Source of the DNA: Streptomyces solicavernae
GTDB lineage: Bacteria; Actinomycetota; Actinomycetes; Streptomycetales; Streptomycetaceae
NCBI RefSeq assembly: GCF_029968095.1
Contig: NZ_JASCIR010000001.1
Location: 248,001-312,000, forward strand
Reading direction: 5' to 3'
DNA: 64,000 nt
Below are positions 30,347 through 39,469 of this stretch, piece by piece; position 1 is the stretch's first letter, and every line of letters starts with the position of its first letter. The notes under the pieces were generated by a model, which worked only from the letters and a program-made list of their open reading frames with translations, did no database searches and was not told the origin of the DNA. The translations under genes and the position numbers were made by a program.

Positions 30347-31480
30347 TCAGGGACGCGGGTACGAGTGGGAGACCAGCACCTCGCCCTTGCCGCCGGAGGC
30401 GGTGTCGACGCAGGACGCATCGACGACGTACGCGGTGACGCGCGAGCCGTCCGTGGTGTCGGGCAGCACGACCAGATAGGCGGCCTTGCCGTCGTACGTG
30501 CCCCGCTTGGCGGCGAGCGGTGGGGCGTCCTCGCCGACGCCGAGCGCGATGCACTGCGGTACGTCGGCGTCGCCGCCGCGCATCGGTGCGTTGGTCTTGG
30601 GCGAGCGCCGGTTGTCCTCGTCGGGCGACCTGGTGTTGGACTCCGTACTGAACGAGGGCTTCGAGGCTTCCGGGGCGGCGCTCTCTTCCTCGGCCTTGTC
30701 CTCGGCGAGCATCGAGGAGACCTGGTCGTCGAGTGCGCTCCCGGAGAAGGTCTGGGTCCCGGCGGTGTCCGCTGCGCTGCTAGGGCCGGAGTCGCTGTGG
30801 TCGCCGGGCTGGAGCATCAGGGCGCCCAGGCCGATCGCGGCGACCGTGGCGACGGCGCCGAGCACGGCCCCGGCGATGGTGCGGCGCCGTCGGCGAGGTC
30901 CCCCCGGCCGACGGCCGGGCCCGGTCGCGGCACGGGGATGCCCGCCGGGCCGATCCGGGGCGCCTGAGCCGCCCGCACTGCCCGCACCGCCCGCGCCACC
31001 CGACGAAGCGGGGCTCGCCGTTTCACGTGAAACATCGCTGGAAACACGAGGCTCGGTTTCCCGTGAAACATCCGGCCCGGCCGACCGCTCAGCGAGCGCC
31101 GCCGGAACTTCGACGGAGTCAGGAACATCGACGGAGTCAGGAACATCGACGGAGTCAGGAACTTCGACGGAGTCAGGAACCCCGATGGCGTGAGGAACCC
31201 CGACTGCCCGCTCCTCAGGACGAGTTGCGTCGAGCAGTGCCTCGGCCGCCAGCGCCGCGTCGATCCGTCCTGCGACGTCGTCCGGCATCTGCGGCGGGCC
31301 GGGCAGTGTGCCGAGCAGACCGCGGATCTCCGTGAGCGAGTCGAGCACGTCGGCACAGAGCTCGCAGCCGTCCACGTGGCCGCGTACCTCGCTCGTACGG
31401 GACGGCGGGAGCAGGCCCTCGGTGAGATCGGAGAGTTCCGACACGTCCGGGTGCTCGGCCGCGCCGGTCGTGGCTGTCAC
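30347..31480 (-). CDS. Zinc-finger anti-sigma factor with one membrane helix
   Basis: 377 residues. The N-terminal anti-sigma domain contains the zinc motif H-x3-C-x2-C (RGHVDGCELCADVLDSL). A long linker follows with repeated VPDSVDVPDSVDVPDS units and many Ala/Gly. The membrane helix is AGAVLGAVATVAAIGLGALML, and the extracytoplasmic part ends in a fold with Cys (DVPQCIALG...VDASCVDTAS). Its start overlaps the sigma gene by 4 bp. It should hold the ECF sigma at the membrane until a signal outside is sensed. A perfect and a one-mismatch parS lie inside the linker coding region. Confidence 0.85.
   Translation of the reverse strand: MTATTGAAEHPDVSELSDLTEGLLPPSRTSEVRGHVDGCELCADVLDSLTEIRGLLGTLPGPPQMPDDVAGRIDAALAAEALLDATRPEERAVGVPHAIGVPDSVEVPDSVDVPDSVDVPDSVEVPAALAERSAGPDVSRETEPRVSSDVSRETASPASSGGAGGAGSAGGSGAPDRPGGHPRAATGPGRRPGGPRRRRRTIAGAVLGAVATVAAIGLGALMLQPGDHSDSGPSSAADTAGTQTFSGSALDDQVSSMLAEDKAEEESAAPEASKPSFSTESNTRSPDEDNRRSPKTNAPMRGGDADVPQCIALGVGEDAPPLAAKRGTYDGKAAYLVVLPDTTDGSRVTAYVVDASCVDTASGGKGEVLVSHSYPRP
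31020..31033. promoter_or_regulatory. parS site 5, inside the anti-sigma gene
   Basis: GTTTCACGTGAAAC in the linker region of the anti-sigma gene; encodes VSRET on the minus strand, the same peptide as in ParA. Confidence 0.95.
31056..31069. promoter_or_regulatory. parS-like site with one mismatch
   Basis: GTTTCCCGTGAAAC differs from the palindrome at one base and lies 22 bp from parS site 5. It also encodes VSRET. ParB may bind it weakly. Confidence 0.65.
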
Positions 31481-32226
31481 GCTCGCCCACCTCCGCCTTT
31501 CACGGCTGCTGAGTCGCCTGGATCGGTGCCTTGTGTCCTCGCGTCGTGCGCTGGTGCTGCCGGTGGGACGGATGTCTCCTGCGTCCGGTTCCTTCCGGCG
31601 CCGTGGTTCTTCTCCGTCGTACCGGCCCGGGCTCTTCCCTGTGCGCCCGAGCCCTCCGCGCGGAGGTGGCTGAGCAGCGGGAGCAGGCGGGCTCTGCCGC
31701 GGGCGCAGCGGCTCTTCACGGTGCCGGTGGGAACGCCGAGCACCGCCGCGGCCTCGGCCACGGGGTAGCCCTGCATGTCGACGAGGACGAGCGCGGCCCG
31801 CTGGTCCGGCGGAAGCGTGCCGAGCGCCTCGATGAGCTGCCGGTGGAGGTCGTGCCGCTCGGCCGGCGCGGAGGCCGACTCGTGCGGTTCGAGGAGCTGC
31901 TCCAGGCGTTCCGTGTCGTCGACGGGGGAGGTCTTCCGGGAAGCGGCCTTGCGTGCCCGGTCGAGGCAGGCGTTGACGGTGATCCGGTGCAGCCAGGTCG
32001 TGACCGCCGACTGGCCGCGGAAGGTGTGGGCGGCGCGATAGGCGGACACCAGCGCGTCCTGCACCGCGTCCGCGGCTTCCTCCCGGTCCCCGAGGGTGCG
32101 CAGCGCCACCGCCCAGAGCCGGTCGCGGTGTCGGCGTACGAGCTCGCCGAAGGCGTCGGGGTCCCCGTCGACATGGCGGGCCAGGAGCGTCGCGTCAGGG
32201 ACTCCTGAGATGTCCTCCGCCTGCAC
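31477..32226 (-). CDS. sigM: ECF RNA polymerase sigma factor SigM
   Basis: 249 residues from GTG 32,226. Region 2 is LVRRHRDRLWAVALRTLGDREEAADAVQDALVSAYRAAHTFRG. Region 4 HTH is LPPDQRAALVLVDMQGYPVAEAAAVLGVPTGTVKSRCARGRARLLPLL. An 80-residue Ser/Ala-rich tail follows. The stop overlaps the anti-sigma start (ATGA), the standard coupling of ECF sigma and its inhibitor. Position downstream of the pseudokinase and murJ genes is conserved in Streptomyces, suggesting an envelope-related regulon. The symbol follows the usual annotation of this locus. Confidence 0.88.
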   Translation of the reverse strand: MQAEDISGVPDATLLARHVDGDPDAFGELVRRHRDRLWAVALRTLGDREEAADAVQDALVSAYRAAHTFRGQSAVTTWLHRITVNACLDRARKAASRKTSPVDDTERLEQLLEPHESASAPAERHDLHRQLIEALGTLPPDQRAALVLVDMQGYPVAEAAAVLGVPTGTVKSRCARGRARLLPLLSHLRAEGSGAQGRARAGTTEKNHGAGRNRTQETSVPPAAPAHDARTQGTDPGDSAAVKGGGGRA

Positions 32227-32305
32227 CTGCTCCCCCTACCTCGGCCGAGGGCTCAGCGTATCGGGATTACCTACCGCCGACTACGTGCTGCCAATCGCAC
32301 ACGGC

Positions 32306-32347
32306 CGATTACGTGCGGTCGATTACGTACGGTCGATTACGAACGGT
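32306..32347 (-). repeat. 14-bp tandem triplication across the pseudokinase stop codon
   Basis: CGATTACGTGCGGT, CGATTACGTACGGT and CGATTACGAACGGT lie head to tail. The pseudokinase TAA (32,337-32,339) is in the third unit; weaker copies extend left to about 32,262 in the sigM upstream region. Confidence 0.9.
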
Positions 32348-34262
32348 CGGCCTCGCCTGCCGCCGCTTTCTCGCGGGCCGTCCCCAGGACCTTGATCTCG
32401 GAGATCCCGCCCCGGAAGAGTTGCGCCGAACCGTCGGTCGGCAGGGAGGTGATGTGCACCAGCAGGTACCGGGTGCGCACCGGTTCGTCGAGGGTCTTCC
32501 GCAGGCGTTCCCCGGCCTCGCCGAGCTTGCCGAGTTCCTTGGAGAACTCGGCGAGGGACGCGGGCCGTGAGGCGTCCTCGGGTGCGGCCAGCACCTCCGC
32601 CTTCTGCCCCGCGCGGTACATGGCGATGTCGAATCCGGTGACGTTCTGGACGCTGCCGAGGTCGACGACTATCCCGCTGCCCTGCCGACGGTTCGGCAGG
32701 TTGCCGAAGTTCGCGTAGCCCTTGTACTGGGGCGTGATCCAGGCGGTGCCGGTGGAGCCGTCGATGGCATGCGGGACGTCCTGCTCCTTGATGCCGGTGC
32801 CGCTGGGGGCGAACTCGTACGCATCGCTGATCTTGAGCGGCTTGCCTGCGGCGGGCTTGGCCTGACTGTCACCGCCGGGCTGCGAGGTGCCGGGGCCGGT
32901 GGGCCGGTCGCGCTCCATCAGGGCGTCCGCGAGCTGCCAGCTGCCCAGTCCGAGCGCCGCGATCAGCAGCGCGGAGACGGCCCACTTCAGGGCCTTGCCG
33001 GTGCGGCTCTGCAGCGGTGCGGGCGGTGCGGCCGGCATCGGCTGCGGGCGCGGGGCCGCTGGGGTGGAGCGGCCGTACGTGCCCTGCTGGTATGTGGTCC
33101 GCTGGTACTCGGGCGGCGCCGTGAACGAGGGCTCCGGCGGGCGGATGCGGGGCATCTCCGAGACCGCCTTGGACAGGTCCTCCGGGGTGGCACACGGCCG
33201 GTCCTGCCGGGACGCCGTCGCGCCGTCGTTGACCAGGGCGCGCATCGCGAGCTCGGACAGGCCCCGGTGAACGCCCGCACGCACCTGGTCCGGTGCGATC
33301 AGGCCGATGTCCTTGGGCAGCCCGGACAGGCCGTACGCGTCCTCCTCGTACGGCCAGCGCTGGGTCAGCGAGGCGTACAGGAGGGCGCCGATCGACTCCG
33401 TGTCCGTGCGCTGCGGGGTGTCGCTGCTGATGCCGCGCAGCGCGGCGTTCACGGCGAGGCCGCGGATGCGGTACTGGCCGGAGGAGCTGCGCAGCACCGC
33501 GCTGGGCGTGAGCCGCAGATGGGCCAGGCCCTCGCGGTGCGCGGCGGTCATGGCCTGCGAGACCTGGGTGACGAGCTGGTACGCGTCGTGCGCCTCCAGT
33601 GGGCCGGCGGCGAGCAGTGCGGTCAGCTCGGTGGCGTCGGGCAGCCACTCGTGCACCACGTACACGAGGTCGTTCTCCTCGACCGCGTCGAGGACCTGCA
33701 CGAAGCGCGGGTCGCCGAGCAGCGCGGAGGAACGGGCGGCGGAGAGGACGCTGCGGGCGCGCGGATGATCGGCCGGAAGCAGATGTACGCCGACGGCGCG
33801 GCGCAGCTTCTCGTCGACCGCGCGCCAGCTGCTGAAACCGTCCAGACGGGTGACGCACTCCTCCAGGCGGTAGCGGCGCGCGAGCTTATGGCCGCTGTGC
33901 AACTCGGGCGGCGCGGCCTGCGGCTTCTCCGGTTGAGCGGCCTGGACGGCCTGCGGTTTCTCCGGTTGGACGGCTTCCGGCTGGTCGGCCTGCGGCTGGT
34001 TGGCCTGCGGCTGGTTGGCCAGCGGCTCTTCCGGTTGGGTGGCTTGGGGCTTCTCCTGCCGGTCGGCCTGCGGCGTCTCCGGCTGGCTGGCCTGCGGTTT
34101 CGCGATGTCCGCCGCGTCGTCGCCGGACGGCTGGTCGCCCTCGGCCGCCGTCGTCTCTCGGCTCCCCGCCGCCTCGTCGGCCGTGGCCTGGTCCGCCTTG
34201 GCGGTCAGCGACTCGTCGTCGCCCCCTGCTGCCACGTCGACGGCAGTGCTCCGTTCCGCCAC
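32337..34262 (-). CDS. Membrane pseudokinase with discoidin-like extracytoplasmic domain
   Basis: 641 residues from GTG 34,262 (CAGGAAC upstream; a GTG at 34,322 would add 20). The N-terminal 130 residues are Gln/Pro repeats (QPQANQPQADQPE). The kinase-like domain starts LARRYRLEECVTRLDGFSSW, with no glycine loop; HRD is replaced by HLRLTPS and DFG by RGL, so it cannot phosphorylate. One membrane helix (WAVSALLIAALGLGSWQLA) leads to a galactose-binding/discoidin-like fold (HAIDGSTGTAWITPQYKGYA). In mycobacteria the same modules are fused to MviN/MurJ and bound by FhaA after PknB phosphorylation. Here it lies just downstream of murJ and is probably its regulator. Confidence 0.87.
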   Translation of the reverse strand: MAERSTAVDVAAGGDDESLTAKADQATADEAAGSRETTAAEGDQPSGDDAADIAKPQASQPETPQADRQEKPQATQPEEPLANQPQANQPQADQPEAVQPEKPQAVQAAQPEKPQAAPPELHSGHKLARRYRLEECVTRLDGFSSWRAVDEKLRRAVGVHLLPADHPRARSVLSAARSSALLGDPRFVQVLDAVEENDLVYVVHEWLPDATELTALLAAGPLEAHDAYQLVTQVSQAMTAAHREGLAHLRLTPSAVLRSSSGQYRIRGLAVNAALRGISSDTPQRTDTESIGALLYASLTQRWPYEEDAYGLSGLPKDIGLIAPDQVRAGVHRGLSELAMRALVNDGATASRQDRPCATPEDLSKAVSEMPRIRPPEPSFTAPPEYQRTTYQQGTYGRSTPAAPRPQPMPAAPPAPLQSRTGKALKWAVSALLIAALGLGSWQLADALMERDRPTGPGTSQPGGDSQAKPAAGKPLKISDAYEFAPSGTGIKEQDVPHAIDGSTGTAWITPQYKGYANFGNLPNRRQGSGIVVDLGSVQNVTGFDIAMYRAGQKAEVLAAPEDASRPASLAEFSKELGKLGEAGERLRKTLDEPVRTRYLLVHITSLPTDGSAQLFRGGISEIKVLGTAREKAAAGEADRS

Positions 34263-34390
34263 CGTCGTTCCTGCCTCCCCATCCGATGCACGCTGTCCGA
34301 CGCCAAAGCCAATTGTGCCCACAGTCTGCCGCTATCCACGACACGCGATGGCCGGGGATGGTTGTGCGGAACCTGAGGGAAAGCGTCGGA

Positions 34391-36676
34391 TCAGCGGCCG
34401 AGCCGACCCCGGACCATGCCGACGAGCGCGTTCAGCTCCTGGATGCGCATGCGGCGGGCGGCCAGGAAGAAGACCCCGAACAGCACCACGGCACCGCCGA
34501 AGAGCGCGGCCAGCGAGCCGCCGACACCCTGGCCCAGGCCCTGAGTGATCGCGTACGCGGCCCCACCAGCGGCGAGTGTGGCCGGGACCGAGGCGATGCC
34601 GAGGCGGGCGTAGGTGCGCAGCACGTGCGAGCCGTCCAGGTCGCCGCCGAGGCGGGCGCGCAGCCTCCGCCAGGCGACGCCCACGCCGATCGCGTACGCG
34701 ATGCCGTACGAGGCGGCCATGCCCACGACCGCCCAGCGGGCCGGCAGCACGAAGAAGCAGAGGGCGGAGGCCCCGGCGTTGACCACCGCGACGATGACGG
34801 TGTTGTAGAAGGGCGTGCGGGTGTCTTCGTACGCGTAGAAGGCGCGCAGAACGACGTACTGGACGGAGTACGGGATCAGGCCGAGGCCGAAGGCCATCAG
34901 CATGTACCCCATGTTCGTGGCTTCGGCGGTGCCCGAGGAGCCGAAGATCATCGTGCACATCGGGATGCCGAGGGCCACGAAGCCGAAGGCGATCGGGACG
35001 ATCGCGACGGACGTGGTGCGCAGGCCCTGCGAGATGTCGTCGCGCACCGCGCCGGTGTCGTTCTCGTGCGCGGAGCGGGAGAGCCGCGGCAGCAGCGCGG
35101 CCATCAGGGAGACCGTGATGATGGCCTGCGGCAGACCCCAGATCAGCTGGGCGTTGGCGTACGCGGCGAAGCCGGTGCCGTCGACGGCGGAGTCCTTGCC
35201 GGCCGCGGTGGACAGCTGGGTCACGACGAGCGCGCCGGCCTGGTTGGCGAGCACGAACAGCATCGTCCACTTGGCGAGCATCGCCGCCTTGCCGAGGCCG
35301 TGGCCCTTCCAGTCGAACCGCGGCCGCAGCCGGAAGCCGGTCTCCCGCAGGTACGGGATCATCGCCAGCGCCTGGACGACCAGGCCCAGGAGCACACCGA
35401 TGCCGAGGAGCCGCTCGCCCTCCGGCGGGATCGTGCCGACCTCCATGCCGGAGGTCGCGGCCGAGCCGTACACCCAGATGAACAGGCCGAGCGTGACGAT
35501 GATGACGATGTTGTTCAGGACCGGGGTCCACATCATCGCGCCGAACTTCCCGCGGGCGTTGAGGATCTGGCCCATCACGACGTGGATGCCCATGAAGAAG
35601 ATCGAGGGCAGGAAGTAGCGGACGAACGTGACGCCGACCTCGTTGGCGGCCGGATCGTCGGCGACCGAGGTGGACAGCGCCCGGATCAGCAGCGGGGCCG
35701 CGACGATCGCGAGGACGGTGAGCGCCCCGAGGGCGACCATGACGAGGGTCAGCAGACGGTTGGCGTAGGCCTCACCGCCGTCCTCGTCCTCCTTCATGGC
35801 CCGCACCAGCTGCGGGACGAAGACCGAGTTGAGACCGCCGCCCACCGTGAGGATGTAGATCATCGTGGGCAGCTGGTAGGCGACCTGGAAGGTGTCGCCG
35901 AGCAGGCCGACGCCGAGCGCCGAGACGATCAGCGCGGACCGGATGAAACCGGTGAGCCGCGACACCATCGTGCCCGCCGCCATCACCGCGCTCGACTTCA
36001 GCAGGCCCGCGGCCTTGCCGGACTTCTTCGGCGCTGCGGCGGGGGCGGGGGCGGGGGCAGGGACAGGGGCCGCGGGTTCAGGGGCGCTCGACGGCGCGCC
36101 CGGAACCGGCGGCGCCGCCGGGGCGGGCACCGCGGGCGGGGTCTCGCCCTGAGCGTGGGAGCCGCCGGGCTGCTGCTCGCGGAAACCCGCCTGGTGATCG
36201 GGGTGATCCGGCCGCTGCTCGCGGTAACCCGGCTGCTGGTCCCGGAACAGGTGAGCGAACGCGTCCGGCTCGTGGCGCTCCTCGGCGGCCCGGCTGACCA
36301 GGTCGTCGACGCCGACGAACTGCGTGGTGCGGATGTCGTCGCCGTACGGCAGATGACGGGACGGGCCGTCCGGCTCCGGGGCCGGGGTCTGCGCCCAGAC
36401 CTGCGGGTCGGGGGCGTTCTGCGGCGGGTGGGGCCGGTCGTACAGGGACTGCGGGTCCGCGTACGTGCCCGGGGGCGGCGGCGGGTGCGAGGCGCGGTCG
36501 TAGAGGGCCTCGGTCACCGGGTCCTGGGCGGAGAGGTCCTGCGCGCGGTACGGGTCCTGGGCGTAGGCGTCCTCGACGTACATGTCCGGCGTGGGCGGCT
36601 GCGGGGGTACGTGCCCGCCCGCGGGTTCGCCGCCGCCCGCGCCCTGGCCGCGGTCACCGTCGTACGGCGCATTCAT
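34391..36676 (-). CDS. murJ: Lipid II flippase MurJ (MviN)
   Basis: 761 residues from ATG 36,676, following GAGGTGGGG. A 210-residue disordered cytoplasmic extension (Pro/Gln/Ala-rich) precedes about fourteen membrane segments starting KAAGLLKSSAVMAAGTMVSRLTGFIRSA. Conserved features include the TM1 Arg/Gly pattern, YQLPTMIYILTVGGGLNSVFVPQL and PALLPRLSR-type motifs. The protein flips the peptidoglycan precursor lipid II across the membrane. The pseudokinase lies 128 bp downstream; DUF6049 precedes it. Together they form an envelope cluster. Confidence 0.95.
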   Translation of the reverse strand: MNAPYDGDRGQGAGGGEPAGGHVPPQPPTPDMYVEDAYAQDPYRAQDLSAQDPVTEALYDRASHPPPPPGTYADPQSLYDRPHPPQNAPDPQVWAQTPAPEPDGPSRHLPYGDDIRTTQFVGVDDLVSRAAEERHEPDAFAHLFRDQQPGYREQRPDHPDHQAGFREQQPGGSHAQGETPPAVPAPAAPPVPGAPSSAPEPAAPVPAPAPAPAAAPKKSGKAAGLLKSSAVMAAGTMVSRLTGFIRSALIVSALGVGLLGDTFQVAYQLPTMIYILTVGGGLNSVFVPQLVRAMKEDEDGGEAYANRLLTLVMVALGALTVLAIVAAPLLIRALSTSVADDPAANEVGVTFVRYFLPSIFFMGIHVVMGQILNARGKFGAMMWTPVLNNIVIIVTLGLFIWVYGSAATSGMEVGTIPPEGERLLGIGVLLGLVVQALAMIPYLRETGFRLRPRFDWKGHGLGKAAMLAKWTMLFVLANQAGALVVTQLSTAAGKDSAVDGTGFAAYANAQLIWGLPQAIITVSLMAALLPRLSRSAHENDTGAVRDDISQGLRTTSVAIVPIAFGFVALGIPMCTMIFGSSGTAEATNMGYMLMAFGLGLIPYSVQYVVLRAFYAYEDTRTPFYNTVIVAVVNAGASALCFFVLPARWAVVGMAASYGIAYAIGVGVAWRRLRARLGGDLDGSHVLRTYARLGIASVPATLAAGGAAYAITQGLGQGVGGSLAALFGGAVVLFGVFFLAARRMRIQELNALVGMVRGRLGR

Positions 36677-36724
36677 GCTTACCCCACCTCATCGGTCCCG
36701 CGGCCCCAGTGGCCACGTCATCGC

Positions 36725-39241
36725 TCAACGGTCCACTCTCTCACCCGTGCCGGACGGGTCGGTGTTTTCCGGTGCGGTGTCCGGTGCCGGGTCACTCGGC
36801 TGCTCGGGGCCGGACGGGCGGGGCTCGGGGCTGTCGGACGCGCCGGGCTCGGGGCTGTCGCCGCCGTCGTCCTGACCGCCGCCGTCGTCCTGACCGCCGC
36901 CGGTCCCGCCGGTCCCGCTGGTCCCGCCGTTCTCGCCGTCGTCGCCCTGGCCCTCGCCGTTCTCCGCCTCGGCCTCGGCCTCCTCCTCGGCCTCCGCCTC
37001 CTCCTCGGCCTCGGCGCGGCGGGCGGCGGCCTTGCGCTGGGTGTACATGCGGAAGCCGGCGAGGACGAGCAGCAGGAGGCCGCCCGCGAGGACCAGCATC
37101 ACGGTCAGGGTGATCTCGGTGACGTCGACGTCGAAGCGGATCTGCTTGCCGTACGGCGTGCCGTCCTCGGTGTAGAGCTGGGCGACGACCGGGACCGGGC
37201 CGTTGGCGTTGGCCGTGGTGGTGAACTTCACGGTCTGGCTGTGGCCGCCGGAGACCTTGATCGGCTGTTCCTCGTACGGGCCCGGCTCCTCGCCGATCTT
37301 GAGTCGGGTCGGCTTGGTGGAGGTGAGGCGGAGCGTCAGGTTCTCGGCGCCCTGGACCAGGTTGTTCTGGACGGTGATCGGGATGGTCGCCTCGCGGCCG
37401 GAGAGCTTCGCCTCGGTCTTCTCGATCAGCTGGACCTGGCCGGTGAGCGTCGTGAGGTAGCGCTGCACGCTGTTGCGGTACGTCTCCGCTTCGTGCGGTC
37501 GGCCGCGCCAGGACGTGGACAGCTCGCGGTCCATGGCCCGGCCGAACGGCGTGACCACCCGGTCCGGTTCGCTGAGGATCACCTTGAAGCGGTTGAGGGT
37601 CTCCTGCGTGGTGCGGACCGACTCGAAGGCCGCCTTCGGCAGCTCCTGCTTGCGCAGGCTCGCGGGGTACGAGCCGACGCCCGGCACCTTCGTCGTGGCC
37701 TTCGGGTCGGGCTTGGCCTGGGCGGCGGCGATCAGGTCGTCCGGCTCGGTCCAGCTCTCCGAGCCGAGGGCGTCCAGGGCCCTGGCCATCGTCTGGGCCT
37801 GGCTGGCGGTGGGCATGCGCTGCGGGGCTACGACGACGCTGCGCTGCTTGTCCGGGGCCTGCAGCGTGATCATCTGGCTCTGGGCCAGGAACTCCTGCAC
37901 CGCGAGCGTGGAGTCCTCTGCGCGCGTCATGTCGCCCTGGAACGCGGTCGACAGTCCGGCGTCCGCGACCACGGCCGTCGTGCCGCCGCCGATCGGGCGG
38001 GCCGCGGTCGGGGTGTACGGCAGGCTGCCCGTCTCGCGGAGGCTGTCGCTGCGGGCGATCACCGAGTGTGCGCCGGCCGAGGTGGCGACGTCCACGACGG
38101 ACGGGTCGACCGCGCCCTCGGCGGGCCAGGCGAAGTCCGTGCTCGGTTCGACGTGCAGGACGGACTTCACGGTTTTGGCGGCGACGTCCGTGGCGGGCTT
38201 CAGATGGCTCAGCGAACCGCCGACCGTCTTGCCCTGGTGCGCGAGTGAGGCCAGGTCCGGGTCGGCGAACGGCAGCGCGACGACCTTCTTGCCCTTGACG
38301 GCCTGCTGCAGCTCGTTGAGCCACTGCTTGGCCAGGGCGCGGTTCTTGGCCGAGCCCGGGATCGGGTTGCCGCCCTCCGGGTTCTCGATGCTGTAGCCCT
38401 TGGTGACCATCGCGTCGAGGGAGGCGAGCAGGTCCGGGTCGATGACCCAGGTCACCGGCAGGTTCTTGCCGAGCGACAGCATCTGCTCCAGGCGGCCGCC
38501 GGGGGCGACCTCCTCGGCGAGCTGGTCGTCGGCGAAGACCGGGGTCTGCTGCTCGTCGGAGGCGGTCTCGGCGGTGAGGTGCGAGGTGGAGATCAGCGGC
38601 CAGAGGAAGCTGACCTTCGTCTTCTCCTCCGGAGCCTCCGACTGCCAGGGCAGGAAGGTCCGCTCGACGCCGAGCACCTGCGCATACGGCTGGGCGGCAC
38701 TGCGGCCGGTGAGGGCGACGCCCAGCTGGTAGACGCCGTCGGCGGAGAGGTCGAGCTCCTCGACCGGGACGGAGAGCTGGAACTCCTGGGAGACGCCGGG
38801 GGCGAGCTTGTCGAACTCGGCGGTGTACTTGCCGTCCTTGCCGGCGACCTCGCGGCCGAGCGGCCCTTGCAGCGAGTCGGACCGCTTGGTCACGTTGTCG
38901 ATGGCGGAGCGGTTGTGCAGGGTCGGGCCGACGCGGAGGCCGACATGGGCGTCCGTGACGGTCCGGCGGCCCTCGTTGGTGATCGTGCCGGAGACCGTGA
39001 CGGTGTCGTCGTCCGTGGGCGCGCTCGGCGACATGCCGTCCACGGAGACGTCGACGGAGCCGGTGGAGGAAGGAGCCGCCGGGGCCGAGGGGGCCGCGGG
39101 CGCGGCGCCCGCCGGGGCGGCGGCCGGGAGCTGCAGCAGACCGGCGAGCAGCGGCGTCCCCGCGAGGAGGGCCGCCGTACGCCGGATCCACCGGCGGGCA
39201 GGTGAGGGAGTCATCCCCTGGAAGTCTGCCGCCTCGGCCAC
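36725..39241 (-). CDS. DUF6049 family secreted/membrane protein
   Basis: 838 residues. A signal peptide (WIRRTAALLAGTPLLAGLLQ then LPAAAPAGAAPA) precedes a beta-rich exported region (SVDVSVDGMSPSAPTDDDTVTVSGTITNEG). A central part carries FLWPLISTSHLTAE and QMLSLGKNLPVTWVIDPDLLASL. A C-terminal membrane helix (VMLVLAGGLLLLVLAGF) and an acidic Gly/Asp/Ser/Pro-rich cytoplasmic tail end it. The architecture matches DUF6049, always found beside murJ in actinobacteria, but its role is unknown. The start is GTG 39,241 or ATG 39,214; neither has a strong ribosome site. Confidence 0.85.
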   Translation of the reverse strand: MAEAADFQGMTPSPARRWIRRTAALLAGTPLLAGLLQLPAAAPAGAAPAAPSAPAAPSSTGSVDVSVDGMSPSAPTDDDTVTVSGTITNEGRRTVTDAHVGLRVGPTLHNRSAIDNVTKRSDSLQGPLGREVAGKDGKYTAEFDKLAPGVSQEFQLSVPVEELDLSADGVYQLGVALTGRSAAQPYAQVLGVERTFLPWQSEAPEEKTKVSFLWPLISTSHLTAETASDEQQTPVFADDQLAEEVAPGGRLEQMLSLGKNLPVTWVIDPDLLASLDAMVTKGYSIENPEGGNPIPGSAKNRALAKQWLNELQQAVKGKKVVALPFADPDLASLAHQGKTVGGSLSHLKPATDVAAKTVKSVLHVEPSTDFAWPAEGAVDPSVVDVATSAGAHSVIARSDSLRETGSLPYTPTAARPIGGGTTAVVADAGLSTAFQGDMTRAEDSTLAVQEFLAQSQMITLQAPDKQRSVVVAPQRMPTASQAQTMARALDALGSESWTEPDDLIAAAQAKPDPKATTKVPGVGSYPASLRKQELPKAAFESVRTTQETLNRFKVILSEPDRVVTPFGRAMDRELSTSWRGRPHEAETYRNSVQRYLTTLTGQVQLIEKTEAKLSGREATIPITVQNNLVQGAENLTLRLTSTKPTRLKIGEEPGPYEEQPIKVSGGHSQTVKFTTTANANGPVPVVAQLYTEDGTPYGKQIRFDVDVTEITLTVMLVLAGGLLLLVLAGFRMYTQRKAAARRAEAEEEAEAEEEAEAEAENGEGQGDDGENGGTSGTGGTGGGQDDGGGQDDGGDSPEPGASDSPEPRPSGPEQPSDPAPDTAPENTDPSGTGERVDR

Positions 39242-39469
39242 GCGCTCGCCCGTCCCTCGTCGTAGTCGTCAGTGGTCGTCCGCATGTGCGTCCCCGCGTT
39301 GCGGGTCCCCGCATGTGCGTCCCCGCGTTTGCGTCCCCGCATGGTAACGAGGCGCGCTGTGCCTGAGTGCCGGGGTGCGTGCGGAACGGGGCGGCCGTGC
39401 TGGGAGGCCGGGGCGGGCCGACGGAAACGGGGAAGCTGCCGCAGCTCAGGCCCCGTACCCTCTTCTGTT

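Noticed and set aside
32337-34262. Active serine/threonine kinase
   Set aside because: The glycine loop, HRD catalytic Asp and DFG Asp are all absent, so it is called a pseudokinase.
36792-39314. An 840-codon open frame overlapping DUF6049 on the same strand in another frame
   Set aside because: Arg/Pro/Gly-dominated translation without hydrophobic cores; the DUF6049 frame has a signal peptide, membrane helix and natural composition.
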